DNA of 64,000 nucleotides from an uncultured Ureaplasma sp. (GTDB lineage: Bacteria; Bacillota_I; Bacilli_A; Mycoplasmatales; Mycoplasmoidaceae). Position 1 is the stretch's first letter. Every line of letters starts with the position of its first letter. The notes below the pieces were generated by a model, which searched no databases, had not been told where the DNA came from, and was given only the letters and a program-made list of their open reading frames with translations. Made by a program: the position numbers and the translations under genes. Location: the NCBI GenBank assembly GCA_947039515.1, contig CAMQYY010000002.1:37882-101881 (forward strand). Reading direction: 5' to 3'. Below are positions 43,175 to 53,644 of the stretch, piece by piece.

Positions 43175-44911
43175 ATGAAAAAAATAAATAGACTAACATC
43201 AAAATTTAAGACTAATAAAAAAGATAATATCATTGATAATATCGATATATTTTCTAATACAACTTCTCTTGATGATAATACAACTATGATATCTAATACA
43301 ATTGCTTTGGATGAAAAAGAGTTTCTTAATTTAAAAAATGATAATGATTTATTAATTGATAGTTATATTGAAAATATTGATAATAAGAAACATAATATTG
43401 AAGAAGACTTTGAAGATGATAATGATTTTAATCTTGATTCACAAAATGATGATGATGATAGCGATGATGATGATGATGATTCAGTAGATTTTGAAGAATT
43501 AGATATGAATGGTGAAAATAATGAATTAGACTTATCTATTTTAGATGATGATGGTGATGAAATTATTGATGAAGTTGTTGATGAAATTATTGAATTTGAG
43601 GATGAAAAATCTAAAATAAAATCTAAAAATAAATTGAAAAAAGATAAATTTCTTAAAGAATTTAAACAATCTGAATTAAGTGCAACAAGATCAATTGAAG
43701 ATGATAATGATTTTAGATCTTTAGCTTTAGGTGTTTCTGAAATGGGTCTTGATACCTCTAAGAATAAAAATCTTGTTTATGATGTTGTTATGAGATTAAT
43801 AAAAGAAACTGAAAAAGCAAAAAAACCCATGGTAAATGTTATTGAAAAAGTTAAAATAGATAGAAATTTAGCTAAATTTAAGCTGAGTAAAAAAGAATAT
43901 GAATCTATTTATAAACTTTTTGAAAGCGTTGATATTAAAATTTCAACAGATAAAAAAGCAGCACAAAAAAGCGACCATTTAGAAGATTATGATGTTGATG
44001 ATTTAACATCAAATTATGGTGCTGATAAATCTGGAGATGCTATAAAAATATTCTTAAGTAATTTAGGTTCATCCAAAATTCTTAAGAAAGAACAAGAAGC
44101 AAAAGTTTCTCAAATGCTAAAATCTGATAATCTTGAAGAAAGACAAATAGCTAATAATCAATTAATTCACTCTAATTTAAGACTAGTTACTTCAATAGCA
44201 AAAAAATACCTAGGGAAAGGACTTGATATTGACGATTTAATTCAAGAAGGTTCTTTGGGATTATCAAAAGCAATTGAAAAATTTGAACCTGAAAAAGGTA
44301 ATAAATTTTCAACATATGCCACTTGATGAATTAGACAATCAATAACAAGGGCAATAGCTGATCAAGCTAGAACAATTAGAGTTCCAGTTCATATGGTTGA
44401 AACTATCAATAAAACAACAAAATCAGAAAGAATTTTATTACAAGAATTAGGTAGAGAACCAACTGTTGAAGAAATTGCTGAATATATGGATAAAAATTCT
44501 GTTGGTAAGAATCAACATTTTACTGCAAAGAAAATATCAGAAATAAAGAAATTAAATAATGAACCAGTTTCTCTTGATAAACCAGTTGGTAGTGATGAAG
44601 AATCTAAATTTTCTGATTTTATTTCTGATACAGAAATTCTAACTCCAGATAAACATACTGAAAAAATGTTCTTAAATGAAGAAATAAACGAAATGTTTAA
44701 AAAATATTTGACAGAAAAAGAAGAAGAAATTATTAGAGCTAGATATGCTTTGCCTCCATATAATCAAGCCATGACACTTGAAGATGTAGGTAAAAAATTT
44801 GATTTTACAAGAGAAAGAGCAAGACAAGTTGAATCAAAAGCTTTAAGAAAACTTAAGCACCCTTCTAAAATTTCTAAATTATCAAAATATATGCCTAATA
44901 ATAATGATTAA
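43175..44911 (+). CDS. rpoD: Primary sigma factor (sigma-70/SigA)
   Basis: This is the main promoter-recognition subunit of RNA polymerase, here 578 residues. An N-terminal extension of about 150 residues is highly acidic, with Asp/Glu runs at residues about 75-110. Region 2 has [30 protein letters not shown] and [13 protein letters not shown] (both Trp are TGA). Region 4 has the helix-turn-helix [27 protein letters not shown]. dnaG, its usual partner, is not in the window. Confidence 0.96.
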
Positions 44912-44914
44912 TTA

Positions 44915-45583
44915 ATGAACAAAAGAATAGATTATCTTTCTAGTTTTGTTAAAAAATCTAATTATATAATAGATGTTGGCTGTGATCATGGATATTTATC
45001 TATTTTATTACTTAAAAAAGGTTTAGCCAATCATGTTATTAATATTGATATTAATAAAAAACCATTAGATTCAGCTATTAATAATTTAGTTAAAAATAAT
45101 TTATTAGATAAAACAACAAATATTATTAATGATGGTTTAAAAAATATTAATTTTGATTTTGTCATAGATTATTGCTTTATTTCTGGTCTTGGTTCAAAAA
45201 CAATTATTAATATTATTGAAAATAATAAAAATGTTATTAAAAATTTTATTCTTCAAACAAATACTAAATCATTAGATTTAAGAAAATATTTATTAAAAAA
45301 TAATTTTGAAATTATTAATGAAGATAAAATAATTGATAATAATATTTGGTATGAAATTATTCTTGCAAAAAAATCAAATAAAAATTTTCTAGATTATTTT
45401 ACCATTTCAGAATTATATTTTGGTAAATTTGAAGATCATTTAACTCTGGATAATTTTAAAAAATTTGTTAATTTTAAATATGAGAGAAATAATAAAAAAG
45501 AGTCCGATAGAATTTCTTTTAAATTAAAAGAAGAATTGAAAATTATTAAGAAAGTATATAATGAATATTCAAAAAATAGTTAA
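44915..45583 (+). CDS. trmK: tRNA (adenine22-N1)-methyltransferase TrmK
   Basis: TrmK methylates N1 of A22 in tRNA. It has 222 residues. The SAM-binding motif is DVGCDHGYLSI (near residue 21), and ISGLGSKTI corresponds to the family's G-M-G-G segment. It keeps a TGG codon (IWYEI), which is rare here. The rpoD-trmK-NIF3 order is common in Firmicutes. Its end overlaps the next gene by 23 bases. Confidence 0.92.
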   Translation: MNKRIDYLSSFVKKSNYIIDVGCDHGYLSILLLKKGLANHVINIDINKKPLDSAINNLVKNNLLDKTTNIINDGLKNINFDFVIDYCFISGLGSKTIINIIENNKNVIKNFILQTNTKSLDLRKYLLKNNFEIINEDKIIDNNIWYEIILAKKSNKNFLDYFTISELYFGKFEDHLTLDNFKKFVNFKYERNNKKESDRISFKLKEELKIIKKVYNEYSKNS

Positions 45584-46319
45584 TTTTCTAAACAAAAAAT
45601 ATCCAATTGCTAATCAAGAAATTTTTGATCAATCAGGTTTATTTTTACCTCATAATAATGATATTAGAAAAGTTTTAGTTTGTTTAGACATCAATATTGA
45701 TATAGTTAATTTTTCGATAGATAATAAAATTAATTTATTAATTTCGCACCATCCTATTTTTTTAGATAATGAGAAATATCCTTTAAATGAATATAATGAA
45801 AAAATAATCAATATTCTTAAAAAAAATTCAATAACAGTATTATTTCTACATACTTGCTTTGATAAAGCTGATGAAGGTATGAATTATATTTTAAGTGAGA
45901 AAATAGGATTAGAAAAAATAAAAAGATTGGAAAATAGTGAATATTTGTTTAAAGGTGAATTGAAAAATGAAACACCATTAGATGAATTTTTATTAACCTT
46001 ACCAAAGGTGCTAAATATTAATTATGTAAATTATCATAAATATTTTGAAAAAAAAATAATTAAAAAAATAGCAATTTGTGGTGGTAGCGGTTCGAGTTTT
46101 ATGTATGAAACAAAAAATAAGGTAGATTTATATATCACATGTGATATGAAATACCATAATTGATTAGATTCCTTCAATAGTAATATTTGTATCATAGATT
46201 TAAATCACAATATTGAAAATATTTTTATTAACAAGATAAAAAAAGATTTAGAAGAATTTAACGATTTAAAGGTTTTAACATTTATATCAGAAATAGATAT
46301 CATAAATAAAAAATTATAG
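45561..46319 (+). CDS. NIF3/DUF34 family metal-binding protein
   Basis: The frame gives 252 residues. Metal-ligand motifs include ISHHPIF (two His), HTCFDKAD (His and Asp) and the C-terminal D-L-N-H-N-I-E, where His and Glu match the usual G-H-x-x-x-E. The biochemical function of this family is not settled; some members are called GTP cyclohydrolase type 2 in databases. It pairs with trmK as in Bacillus. Its last residues, INKKL, lie in a long palindrome. Confidence 0.88.
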
Positions 46320-46357
46320 AAATTATATTAATATAATTTCTATAATTTTTTATTTAT
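46302..46357. terminator. Long perfect palindrome shared by two convergent stops
   Basis: Two arms of 27 bases (46302-46328 and 46331-46357) are perfect inverted copies with only two bases between. Each arm holds the last five codons and stop of one gene, so both the NIF3 protein and the flavoprotein end in INKKL. The AT-rich hairpin with flanking A and T runs should work as a terminator both ways. Confidence 0.85.
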
Positions 46358-47542
46358 TGCATCAGCAACTGTCCTAGCTTCTGAAAAATAAACTGTTAAA
46401 TTAAAACCGCCAGTTAAAACTCCTGTTGATAGAACTTCACCAATAGCAAATAAACCAGGAATTTTTTTCGATTCAAATGTTTTACTATCAAAATCTTTAA
46501 TATTTATCCCTCCACCAGTTGAAATAGAATCAGTAAAACCTCTTGTTTCTAAAATATCTAATTTAACATTTAAAACAAAATCTTTAAGATTTAAATATTC
46601 ACTTTTTAGAAGATTAGCTATTTGTTTTTCAGGATCTAAATTTAGTTCATCTAAAATATAATTTTTTAATTTTCTAGTTAAATTTGGGAAAATGCTATTT
46701 AATTTATCTTTTTTATTTAAAAAATTTGTTTCAAATTCTTCATTTGACATCAAAGATAGGACAAAATTATAATTTCTATTAATATCAAAATAGTGAGAAA
46801 CTCTTCTAATTAATGGTCCACCTAAACCTACATGTGTAATCATTAAATCATGACTTTCAGATTTAATTATTTTATTATCAAGTCTTACTGTCATAATAGA
46901 ATTTTTTAAGGAAGTTCCACTTAAATTCTTAAAATTATTATTATTTAAAATAAAAGAACTCCCAATAGGATAAGTATTTAGTAATTCATGGTCTAAATCT
47001 TTTAATAAATAGTAACCATCACCAGTGGCGCCAGTATTTTTGTGGCTTAAACCTCCTGTCGAAATTAGAATATTTTTTGCTACATATTTTTGATTATTTG
47101 TTGATATATAAAATAAGTCATCTTTATGTTTGATACTTTTAGCAGTTTGCTCAAATTTTATTTCAGCAATATCCTTTATTTTATTAATAATAATATCCCT
47201 AAAATTATTATTACCTTGTGTTAAAAAAACTCTGGTTTTATATTTGTATTCATATTCAATATTATTATTATTCAAAAAATCAAGAATTTCTTTAGGACCA
47301 TACTTGCTAAGAGATGAATAAAGAAATTTTGAATCTTGAAAAATATGATTTTTTATAATTTCCTTAATATCCATATTATTAGTAATATTGCTACCATTAG
47401 GTCCACCAGTATTAATAAATTTTTTTAATATTGTTTTATTTTTTTCAAGGATTAATATTTTCATACCTTTTTTTATATTAATAGCAGTAATAGCTCCAGC
47501 ATAACCACATCCAATAATTATTAAATCATAAATTTCATTCAT
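46340..47542 (-). CDS. HI0933/YhiN-family flavoprotein
   Basis: The product is a 400-residue FAD-binding protein of the HI0933 family (aminoacetone oxidase/BaiN-like in databases). The N-terminal dinucleotide-binding fold is IIGCGYAG with an acidic residue at the end of the second strand (ILEKN). The middle has STGGLSHKNTGATGDGY, and the C-terminal end IPGLFAIGEVLSTGVLTGGFNL is the FAD-closing motif. Its cellular role is unclear. Confidence 0.88.
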   Translation of the reverse strand: MNEIYDLIIIGCGYAGAITAINIKKGMKILILEKNKTILKKFINTGGPNGSNITNNMDIKEIIKNHIFQDSKFLYSSLSKYGPKEILDFLNNNNIEYEYKYKTRVFLTQGNNNFRDIIINKIKDIAEIKFEQTAKSIKHKDDLFYISTNNQKYVAKNILISTGGLSHKNTGATGDGYYLLKDLDHELLNTYPIGSSFILNNNNFKNLSGTSLKNSIMTVRLDNKIIKSESHDLMITHVGLGGPLIRRVSHYFDINRNYNFVLSLMSNEEFETNFLNKKDKLNSIFPNLTRKLKNYILDELNLDPEKQIANLLKSEYLNLKDFVLNVKLDILETRGFTDSISTGGGINIKDFDSKTFESKKIPGLFAIGEVLSTGVLTGGFNLTVYFSEARTVADAINKKL

Positions 47543-47582
47543 ACAAAATATTATATATAAAATTAAAAAAAGAAATAAAAGA

Positions 47583-49709
47583 TTATTTTTCTTTTATTTC
47601 AATATTTTTATTTTTATCATCGTAAGAAACTAAATAATTAGTTTCTTTCTTTATTTCAGAATCAATTATTTTTTCAGCTAGTTTATTTTCAACATTACTT
47701 TGAATATATCTTTTTAAAGGTCTGGCTCCATATAATGGATCAAATCCAGCTGATTGAATTTGTTTTTTAATAGTTTCATCAAATTCAACATTATATTGAT
47801 TTTCTTTTAATCTATTTGAAAGCTCATTTAACATTTTAGAAATTATTTTAATAATAACCTCATCACTCAAAGAATTAAAAATACTTATTTCATCAATTCT
47901 ATTAATAAATTCTGGTTTTAAATAACCTTTAAGTTCTTCTAAAGCTTCCTCAGGTTTATTTTCAAGAACAGCTGTAGCACCAATATTACTTGTCATAATA
48001 ATAATTGTATTTTTAAAGTTAATCATTCTACCTTGAGAATCTTTAATTGAACCATCATCTAGTATTTGCAGTAATAAATTTAAAACATCAGGATGAGCTT
48101 TTTCAATTTCATCAAATAAAACAACTGAATAAGGTTTTCTTCTAACAGATTCAGTTAAAGCACCAGCTTGCTCATAACCAACATATCCAGGAGGAGCTCC
48201 TATTAATTTAGAAATTGAATGTTTTTCCATATATTCACTCATGTCTAATCTAACCATTGATTTATAATTATCAAATAAACAATAAGCTAGTGATCTAGCT
48301 ACTTCAGTTTTACCAACACCCGTCGGACCTAAGAATAAAAATGAACCAATAGGTCTATTAGGATCATTAATTCCTGCTCTATTTCTTAAAACTGCATTTG
48401 AAATTAATTTTAATGTTTGCTCTTGTCCTTTAACATGAACTTGCATTTCATCAGTTAGCTTTAAAAGTTTTTCTTTTTCATCTTCAACTATTTTATTAAG
48501 AGGTATTCCTGTTGATTTTGAAATAACTTCACCTATTTCTATATTAGTAACAGAATCTCTAATTAAACCCTTTGATTTCAATGTTTTTTCAGCTTCTAAA
48601 AGTTCTTTTTCAAGTTTTGGAATTTCAATATATAAAAGTTTTGAAGCTTGAGTAAAATTTCCAGATAGTTGACTTTTTTCAACATTAAAACGTGTAGTTT
48701 CAATTTTTTCTTTGATTAACATTAATTTTTCATGTTCAACTTTTTCAGCTTCTCAAACTTTTGTTAATTCAGAATCCTTTATTTTAAATTGATCTAATTT
48801 TTTAATTACTTTTTCTAATTGATTTTTTGATTTAGAATCATTTTTTTCTTGCTCAAGAGCAGCTTTCTCTGTTTCCAAATGAATAATCTGTCTTCTTACA
48901 TTATCTAACTCATGTGGTATTGAATGCATTTCAGTTTGCACTTTTGCTGCAGCTTCATCAACTAAGTCAATTGCTTTATCAGGTAAATATCTATCAGTTA
49001 TATATCTATCTGATAAATCAACAGCAGCAACTAGAGCATTATCATGAATTTTAACACCATGATAAACTTCTCATTTTTCTTTTAAACCTCTCATAATTGT
49101 TAGAGCTTCTTGTTTTGTTGGTTCTGAAACAATTATTTTAGACATTCTTCTTTCAAGAGCAGCATCCTTTTCAACATATTGTCTATATTCACTCAATGTT
49201 GTTGCACCAATTATTTTAACTTCTCCACGTGCCATCATAGGTTTTAAAATGTTAGCAGCATCCATACCACTATTAGCTCCAGTTTTTCCAGCACCAATTA
49301 ATTGATGAAATTCATCAATAAATAAAATTATGTTTCCATTAGATTTTTTTACATGTTTAATTACATCATTAAGTCTTTGCTCAAATTGACCTTGAAAAGA
49401 AGCGCCTGAAATTAACGAAGATATTGAAAGTTCATAAATTTCTTTATTTTTTAAATTATCAGGAACATCACCAGAAACAATTCTTTGAGCTAAACCTTCA
49501 ACGATAGCAGTTTTACCAACACCAGGTTCACCTATCAAAATCGGATTATTTTTCTTCTTTCTACTAATAATTTCAGTTATTCTTCTAATTTCTTCTTCTC
49601 TACCTATAACAGGATCAATTTTACCCATCGCAGCTTCATCGTTTAAATTCCTACCAAATTGTTCTAATATTGACTGATTAGATTGTGGATTTTTAGGTTT
49701 AAATTCCAT
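47583..49709 (-). CDS. clpB: ClpB disaggregase lacking the N-terminal domain
   Basis: ClpB is an AAA+ disaggregase working with DnaK. The frame gives 708 residues, against about 860 for full ClpB: it begins almost directly at the first ATPase module and has no ClpN domain, the short form seen in mycoplasmas. Walker A motifs are GEPGVGKTA and GPTGVGKTE. The middle coiled coil (residues about 270-370) is present, and the C terminus has [14 protein letters not shown] 49709 is preceded by AGGAG; longer in-frame starts upstream lack this. The upstream region has TTTTTAGCA repeats. Confidence 0.95.
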
Positions 49710-49752
49710 TTTAACTCCTATTTTTATATTAATTAAAATTAATTGTAGCATG

Positions 49753-49823
49753 TTTTTAGCAATATATGTTTTTTTTGCTAAAAATAAATACATATTTTTA
49801 TAAAATAAGATTCATTTTTAGCA
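49753..49823. promoter_or_regulatory. TTTTTAGCA repeats upstream of clpB (CIRCE-like)
   Basis: The 9-mer TTTTTAGCA occurs at 49753-49761 and again at 49815-49823, and its inverted copy TGCTAAAAA at 49776-49784. The first and inverted copies form an inverted repeat with a 14-base spacer. The HrcA operator CIRCE has TTAGCA and TGCTAA 15 bases apart with CTC/GAG inside, which are not present. This could be a diverged HrcA site controlling clpB. Confidence 0.45.
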
Positions 49824-49922
49824 AAAAAAATATATTATTTAAGTATAAGAATCAATTATGAAAATTTTTATTCCATTAATTCATTTTTATAAAAAACAAT
49901 TTTATAGAAAGGAAAAAAAATT

Positions 49923-51605
49923 ATGGAAAACGAAAATTATAGTGTTGATGGCGATACGCTATCATATGCTGATAATGAAACATTTGCTAATGCTCCAACG
50001 CAAAAGAAAATAGGATTTTTTAGTGCTATTTTAATTGTTATTGGTTCAAGTATTGGTGCTGGTATATTCTTTAAATCAAAAGCTGTAATTGATCTTTCAC
50101 ATGGTTCTCTTGTTCTTGCGATATTCACTTGAATAGTAGCAGCTGTTGCAGTAATGGCAATGGCTCTTGCTTTAATTGAAATTGCTAGTGCTAGAAATGA
50201 TAATCTTGGATTAATTGGTTGATGTAAGGCTTTTAATAGTCGTGTTATTTATAAAGCATCAAAAAATTTGATGTTTTATATTTATTTACCTCTAACTTAC
50301 TTCTTCATGCCTTTATATGCATTACTATCTCTCCAAGATGCTATAGGTGCCTTTGGTACTACTTATGATGCTGCAACTGGAACAATAAACTATGGTAGCC
50401 CTAATTTAGGTGCCGGTAGTGCTGATTGAATAATATGAACTGTTATTTCTTTAGCTCTTTCAGCATTCTTTATTTTTGGTTCAGGATTGAGTTCAAAATT
50501 TGGTAATGTAGCTAATTTAATAATTACTTCATTGAAGTTTATTCCATTAGGTATTGCTGCTGTTATTGGATTTGTTTTTATAGGAATGAATCCAGGTGCT
50601 GTTGATAATATTAATCCACTACCACCTGTTATTGCTCCTGGTGCAGAAGCATCAACTTTAACATCATTTTCTAGTTTAACTCCAGCTTTTGGAATGATTA
50701 TTGCTATTGGTTCAATTTTCTTTGCTTATGATGGTTTCTATGTTACTTCTGGTATGCAATCAGAAATGAAAGAACCTAAAAAGACTCCTCTAGCTGTTCT
50801 AATTGGTTTAGGAATAATTACAGCTATTTATTTATTAATTGCTATTTCTATGTCAATGAATGGTTCAGGATCTTTCTTTGGTTTTGGTGATTGATTATTT
50901 ACTATTAATATGGCTTGATTCTTTGGTGTAACAAACTTATTAATAGCTGTTGGTATTTTAGGCGTTCTTAATGGTTTTTCTATTTGAGCTCCAAGATTTG
51001 CAGAAGATCTAATTGCTGAAAAAGAATTACCAGGTTGAAGTAAAAATATTGATAAATTAAATTCAGATAAACCACTTGTTGGAATCAAATATTCTGTTAT
51101 TATATCTTTACCAATTGTAATTTTATTTACAATAATTGGTGCTTTAGGTTATGTTAATTCATCTGGATATGCATATACTCCTGAAATGGATAAATTATAT
51201 TCATTTGCTGATTTAATGGCAACATGAACAGCTGTGTTTGTATTCGGATTTATTTCATTAGCTATTTTAGGCGGAATTAAAAATAGAAAAACTCAAACAG
51301 TTGTAACTGATGAGAAAAAATACTTTAAATCAAGTGGTTGAATAGCTGTTGTAGTAAACTTCTTAACATTGTTCTTAACAGCATTTGCACCATTTTATGA
51401 TTTATTTATGTTAATACCTGCTTCATATACTGAATCAATTGTGATTGATAATGAAACATTAATTTCTAGAATTATGTTAGTTGTTGTATTCTTCCTAATG
51501 GTTGGTTTAATGTTCTTACCAACTATATTCTCTGATAAAAAACTTATCAAACAATATGGTAGTATTGAAAATGCAACTCAAGCATTAGGTTTAGATCAAA
51601 AATAA
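49923..51605 (+). CDS. APC-family amino acid permease
   Basis: The frame encodes 560 residues with about 12-14 hydrophobic segments and many TGA-Trp codons. The first helix has ILIVIGSSIGAGIFFKSKAV, where the broken G-S-S-I-G-A-G-I-F helix is typical of APC transporters. A later EMKEPKKTPLAVLIGLGIITAIYLL matches the family's E-x-K-(N/K)-P-x-(K/R) loop. The substrate is not deducible, though amino acids are likely. The gene has a good Shine-Dalgarno and its own terminator. Confidence 0.88.
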
Positions 51606-51623
51606 TATATTTTTAAAATAAAC

Positions 51624-51664
51624 AAAAAAATAACACTATTTTCAAAAATAGTGTTATTTTTTTT
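51624..51664 (+). terminator. Terminator of the APC permease
   Basis: A 19-base inverted repeat (core TAACACTATTTT and complement) with a two-base loop ends in eight or more T. It begins 19 bases after the stop. Confidence 0.9.
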
Positions 51665-51965
51665 ATACACATAAAACTATAAAATACTAATTTATTAAAT
51701 TCAACTAATTTTTATTTAAATATTTAATTAAGATAATTTGTATGATTTTAAATACTAGGATCTTATTAATATTTTATAACTCTATGCAACTAAAATTTTT
51801 CACCTAAATAATATTTATTCGATGAATGTTAAATAACATTATTTAAATCAAATAGATTAATTCAACTCTGATAAATATAATTGCTTAAAATATTTTAATA
51901 ACTTTTCATGTAAATTATATTTTCTTTAGGTATGTAAATAGTATTATTAAACCAATTAATATTTT

Positions 51966-52015
51966 CTTTATAATTAAAAAAGTTCTATATGAATAGAACT
52001 TTTTTAATTATAAAG
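51966..52015 (-). terminator. Terminator of spx
   Basis: Arms of 23 bases (51966-51988 and 51993-52015) around AAAAAAGTTCTAT and its complement with a four-base loop lie 9 bases beyond the spx stop. The arms include the T run on the minus strand. Confidence 0.75.
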
Positions 52016-52023
52016 ATATCTTA

Positions 52024-52407
52024 CTAAATGTAACTTTTTTGTTTTTCTCTCATAAATATTAAGATATCATCAACATTATAACCAACTAATAATCTATATG
52101 GAGCATTAGCTTTATATTGGATAATAATTGGTCTTTTTAAAATAATAGGATTTTTTACTATTAAATCAATTAATTGCTGAGTAGTTAAATCATCAATGCA
52201 AATACCTTTATCAATTAAAATTTCACTTCTCTTTGAAATAATATCTTGGAATCCATTTTCTGTTAAAGATAATATGTCCTTAAGTAGTTTTTCATTGATA
52301 TCATCTTTTAAAATATTTATGCCTGAAAACTTTAATAAATTCTTTGCAAAGAAATTTAAAGTTTTAGAAGATGACTTACAACTTTTTGTATATAGAATAA
52401 CTATCAT
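52024..52407 (-). CDS. spx: Spx/ArsC-family regulatory protein
   Basis: Spx proteins bind the RNA polymerase alpha C-terminal domain and turn on thiol-stress genes. The product has 127 residues with a thioredoxin-like fold. Residues 10-13 (C-K-S-S) form a C-x-x-S switch, so redox control by a Cys-Cys disulfide is not possible here. The C-terminal half has LIVKNPIILKRPIII, the conserved R-R-P-like motif. Thiol regulation would fit with the peroxiredoxin and Suf genes. Confidence 0.85.
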   Translation of the reverse strand: MIVILYTKSCKSSSKTLNFFAKNLLKFSGINILKDDINEKLLKDILSLTENGFQDIISKRSEILIDKGICIDDLTTQQLIDLIVKNPIILKRPIIIQYKANAPYRLLVGYNVDDILIFMREKQKSYI

Positions 52408-52512
52408 AGATTCTCCTTTTATTTTATATCCTTAATTATATAACTAAAAAAAAATAAAGCAATAGAATAAAAAAATGTAAAATAATTATATATTAATAAA
52501 ACTAGGGTTAAA

Positions 52513-53271
52513 ATGAATTATAAAATCATTAATTTTAACGAAACAGAAAAAACAAAAGAAGTTCAAAATACTTTAAATAAAGTGCTTAAAAAAGCATTTT
52601 TTATGAATATTGATGGAGATTTCATATTTAATATTGGTGGTGATGGTTCATTTTTAAAGGTAGCAAAAGATAACTATAATATTGAAAAAAAAATAATTAT
52701 CAATATTCCATCTGGTTCACTATCTTTTCTTGAAAGTTCAACAATAGAAGAACTTTCAAAAGTAATTACAAATATTGATCTCTATAATAATTTTCAAGTT
52801 CTAAAAGTAAAAGTAAATAATATTGAACACTATTCTTTAAATGAAATATACATAAGAAGCAATTATCTTCATAATTTCTCTATAAGTATTAATAATACAT
52901 TATTTGATAATTTCTACTCTAGTGGGCTAATTTTTGCAACTATCATTGGTTCAAGTGGGATTAATAGATCAAATAACGGCCCACTTCTACTTCCAAATTC
53001 TAAAAATATTGTTTTTTCAGCGATAGAACCTTTAAATAATAAATTTTATAGAACGTATCCTAATGCAATAATTTTTAATGAAAATGAAAAATTTCAAATC
53101 AATTTGAATGACAAAGTTAAAAAATGTGTTCTACTTATCGATGGGGATGAAGAAATTATTTTGAAACAAAATGATAAAATAGAAATTGAAGTTATTCAAT
53201 CAAAAGCAAAAATGCTAATTGATTATAATACTGAATCATGAATTAAGAGAATAAGAGAGAAGTTGAAATAA
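52513..53271 (+). CDS. nadK: NAD kinase
   Basis: NAD kinase makes NADP from NAD. The frame gives 252 residues with one TGA-Trp near the end. The catalytic GGDGSFL lies near residue 36. The second family motif, normally N-D-E, appears as SLNEIYIRS, and the Gly/Ser-rich TIIGSSGINRSNNGPLL corresponds to the TPTGSTAY-type motif with changed residues. The next gene starts directly after the stop. Confidence 0.88.
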
Positions 53272-53619
53272 ATGAAAAATAAAACAAAAATAATTAATAT
53301 TCTTTCATTTGGAGCACTAGATAAAAAAGTTAAAGAAAAAGTTAAAAATAACGAAAATAATATTAATAGTGATTTAAAAAAATCGAATCTAATTCCATTT
53401 GATCTAAATTTATTTTTAAAATATATTGGTACAAAAGAAAATATAATAAGTGCAAAATCAACTTTAAACTCAATAATATTGAATTTAAAAAATATTGATA
53501 TAGTTAATAAAGATAAACTTAAAAAAATAGGCATTAGAGGAATTTTAGTAAATGAGAATTCAATAACCTTAATTTTAGGTAACTATGCTGGAGAATTAAA
53601 AAAACAACTACAATTGTAG
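53272..53619 (+). CDS. PTS EIIB-like protein lacking the catalytic cysteine
   Basis: The product has 115 residues. The C-terminal 75 residues resemble a glucose-type PTS EIIB domain: LKYIGTKENIISAKSTLNSIIL aligns with the EIIB stretch G-x-K-E-N-I-x-S-x-x-x-C-x-T-R-L-R, and KLKKIGIRGILVNENSITLILGN with the following A-x-G-V-x-x-x-G-x-x-x-Q-x-I-x-G. The phosphorylated Cys is Thr and both Arg residues are lost. So it cannot carry out phosphotransfer. It directly follows nadK with no gap, so it is probably co-translated. Its role is unknown. Confidence 0.65.
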   Translation: MKNKTKIINILSFGALDKKVKEKVKNNENNINSDLKKSNLIPFDLNLFLKYIGTKENIISAKSTLNSIILNLKNIDIVNKDKLKKIGIRGILVNENSITLILGNYAGELKKQLQL

Positions 53620-53634
53620 TTGTTTTTTTAATTC
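53593..53634. terminator. Zero-loop 42-base palindrome over a stop codon
   Basis: Arms of 21 bases (53593-53613, 53614-53634) are perfect inverted copies with no spacer; the core is ACAACTACAATTGTAGTTGT with flanking A and T runs. It includes the last codons and TAG of the EIIB-like gene and lies 10 bases from the end of the convergent gene, so it should serve both. Confidence 0.85.
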
Positions 53635-53644
53635 TATAAAATTA

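Larger units (their letters stand above)
51606..52023. other. Intergenic region between the permease and spx
   Basis: This stretch of 418 bases holds two terminator hairpins, one near each end. The middle (about 51666-51965) is very AT-rich. I see no open frame of significance, tRNA, repeat or known RNA motif in it. Confidence 0.6.

Noticed and set aside
51666..51965. Possible small RNA gene in the AT-rich spacer
   Set aside because: No promoter-terminator pair or stable GC-containing structure is visible apart from the two gene terminators.
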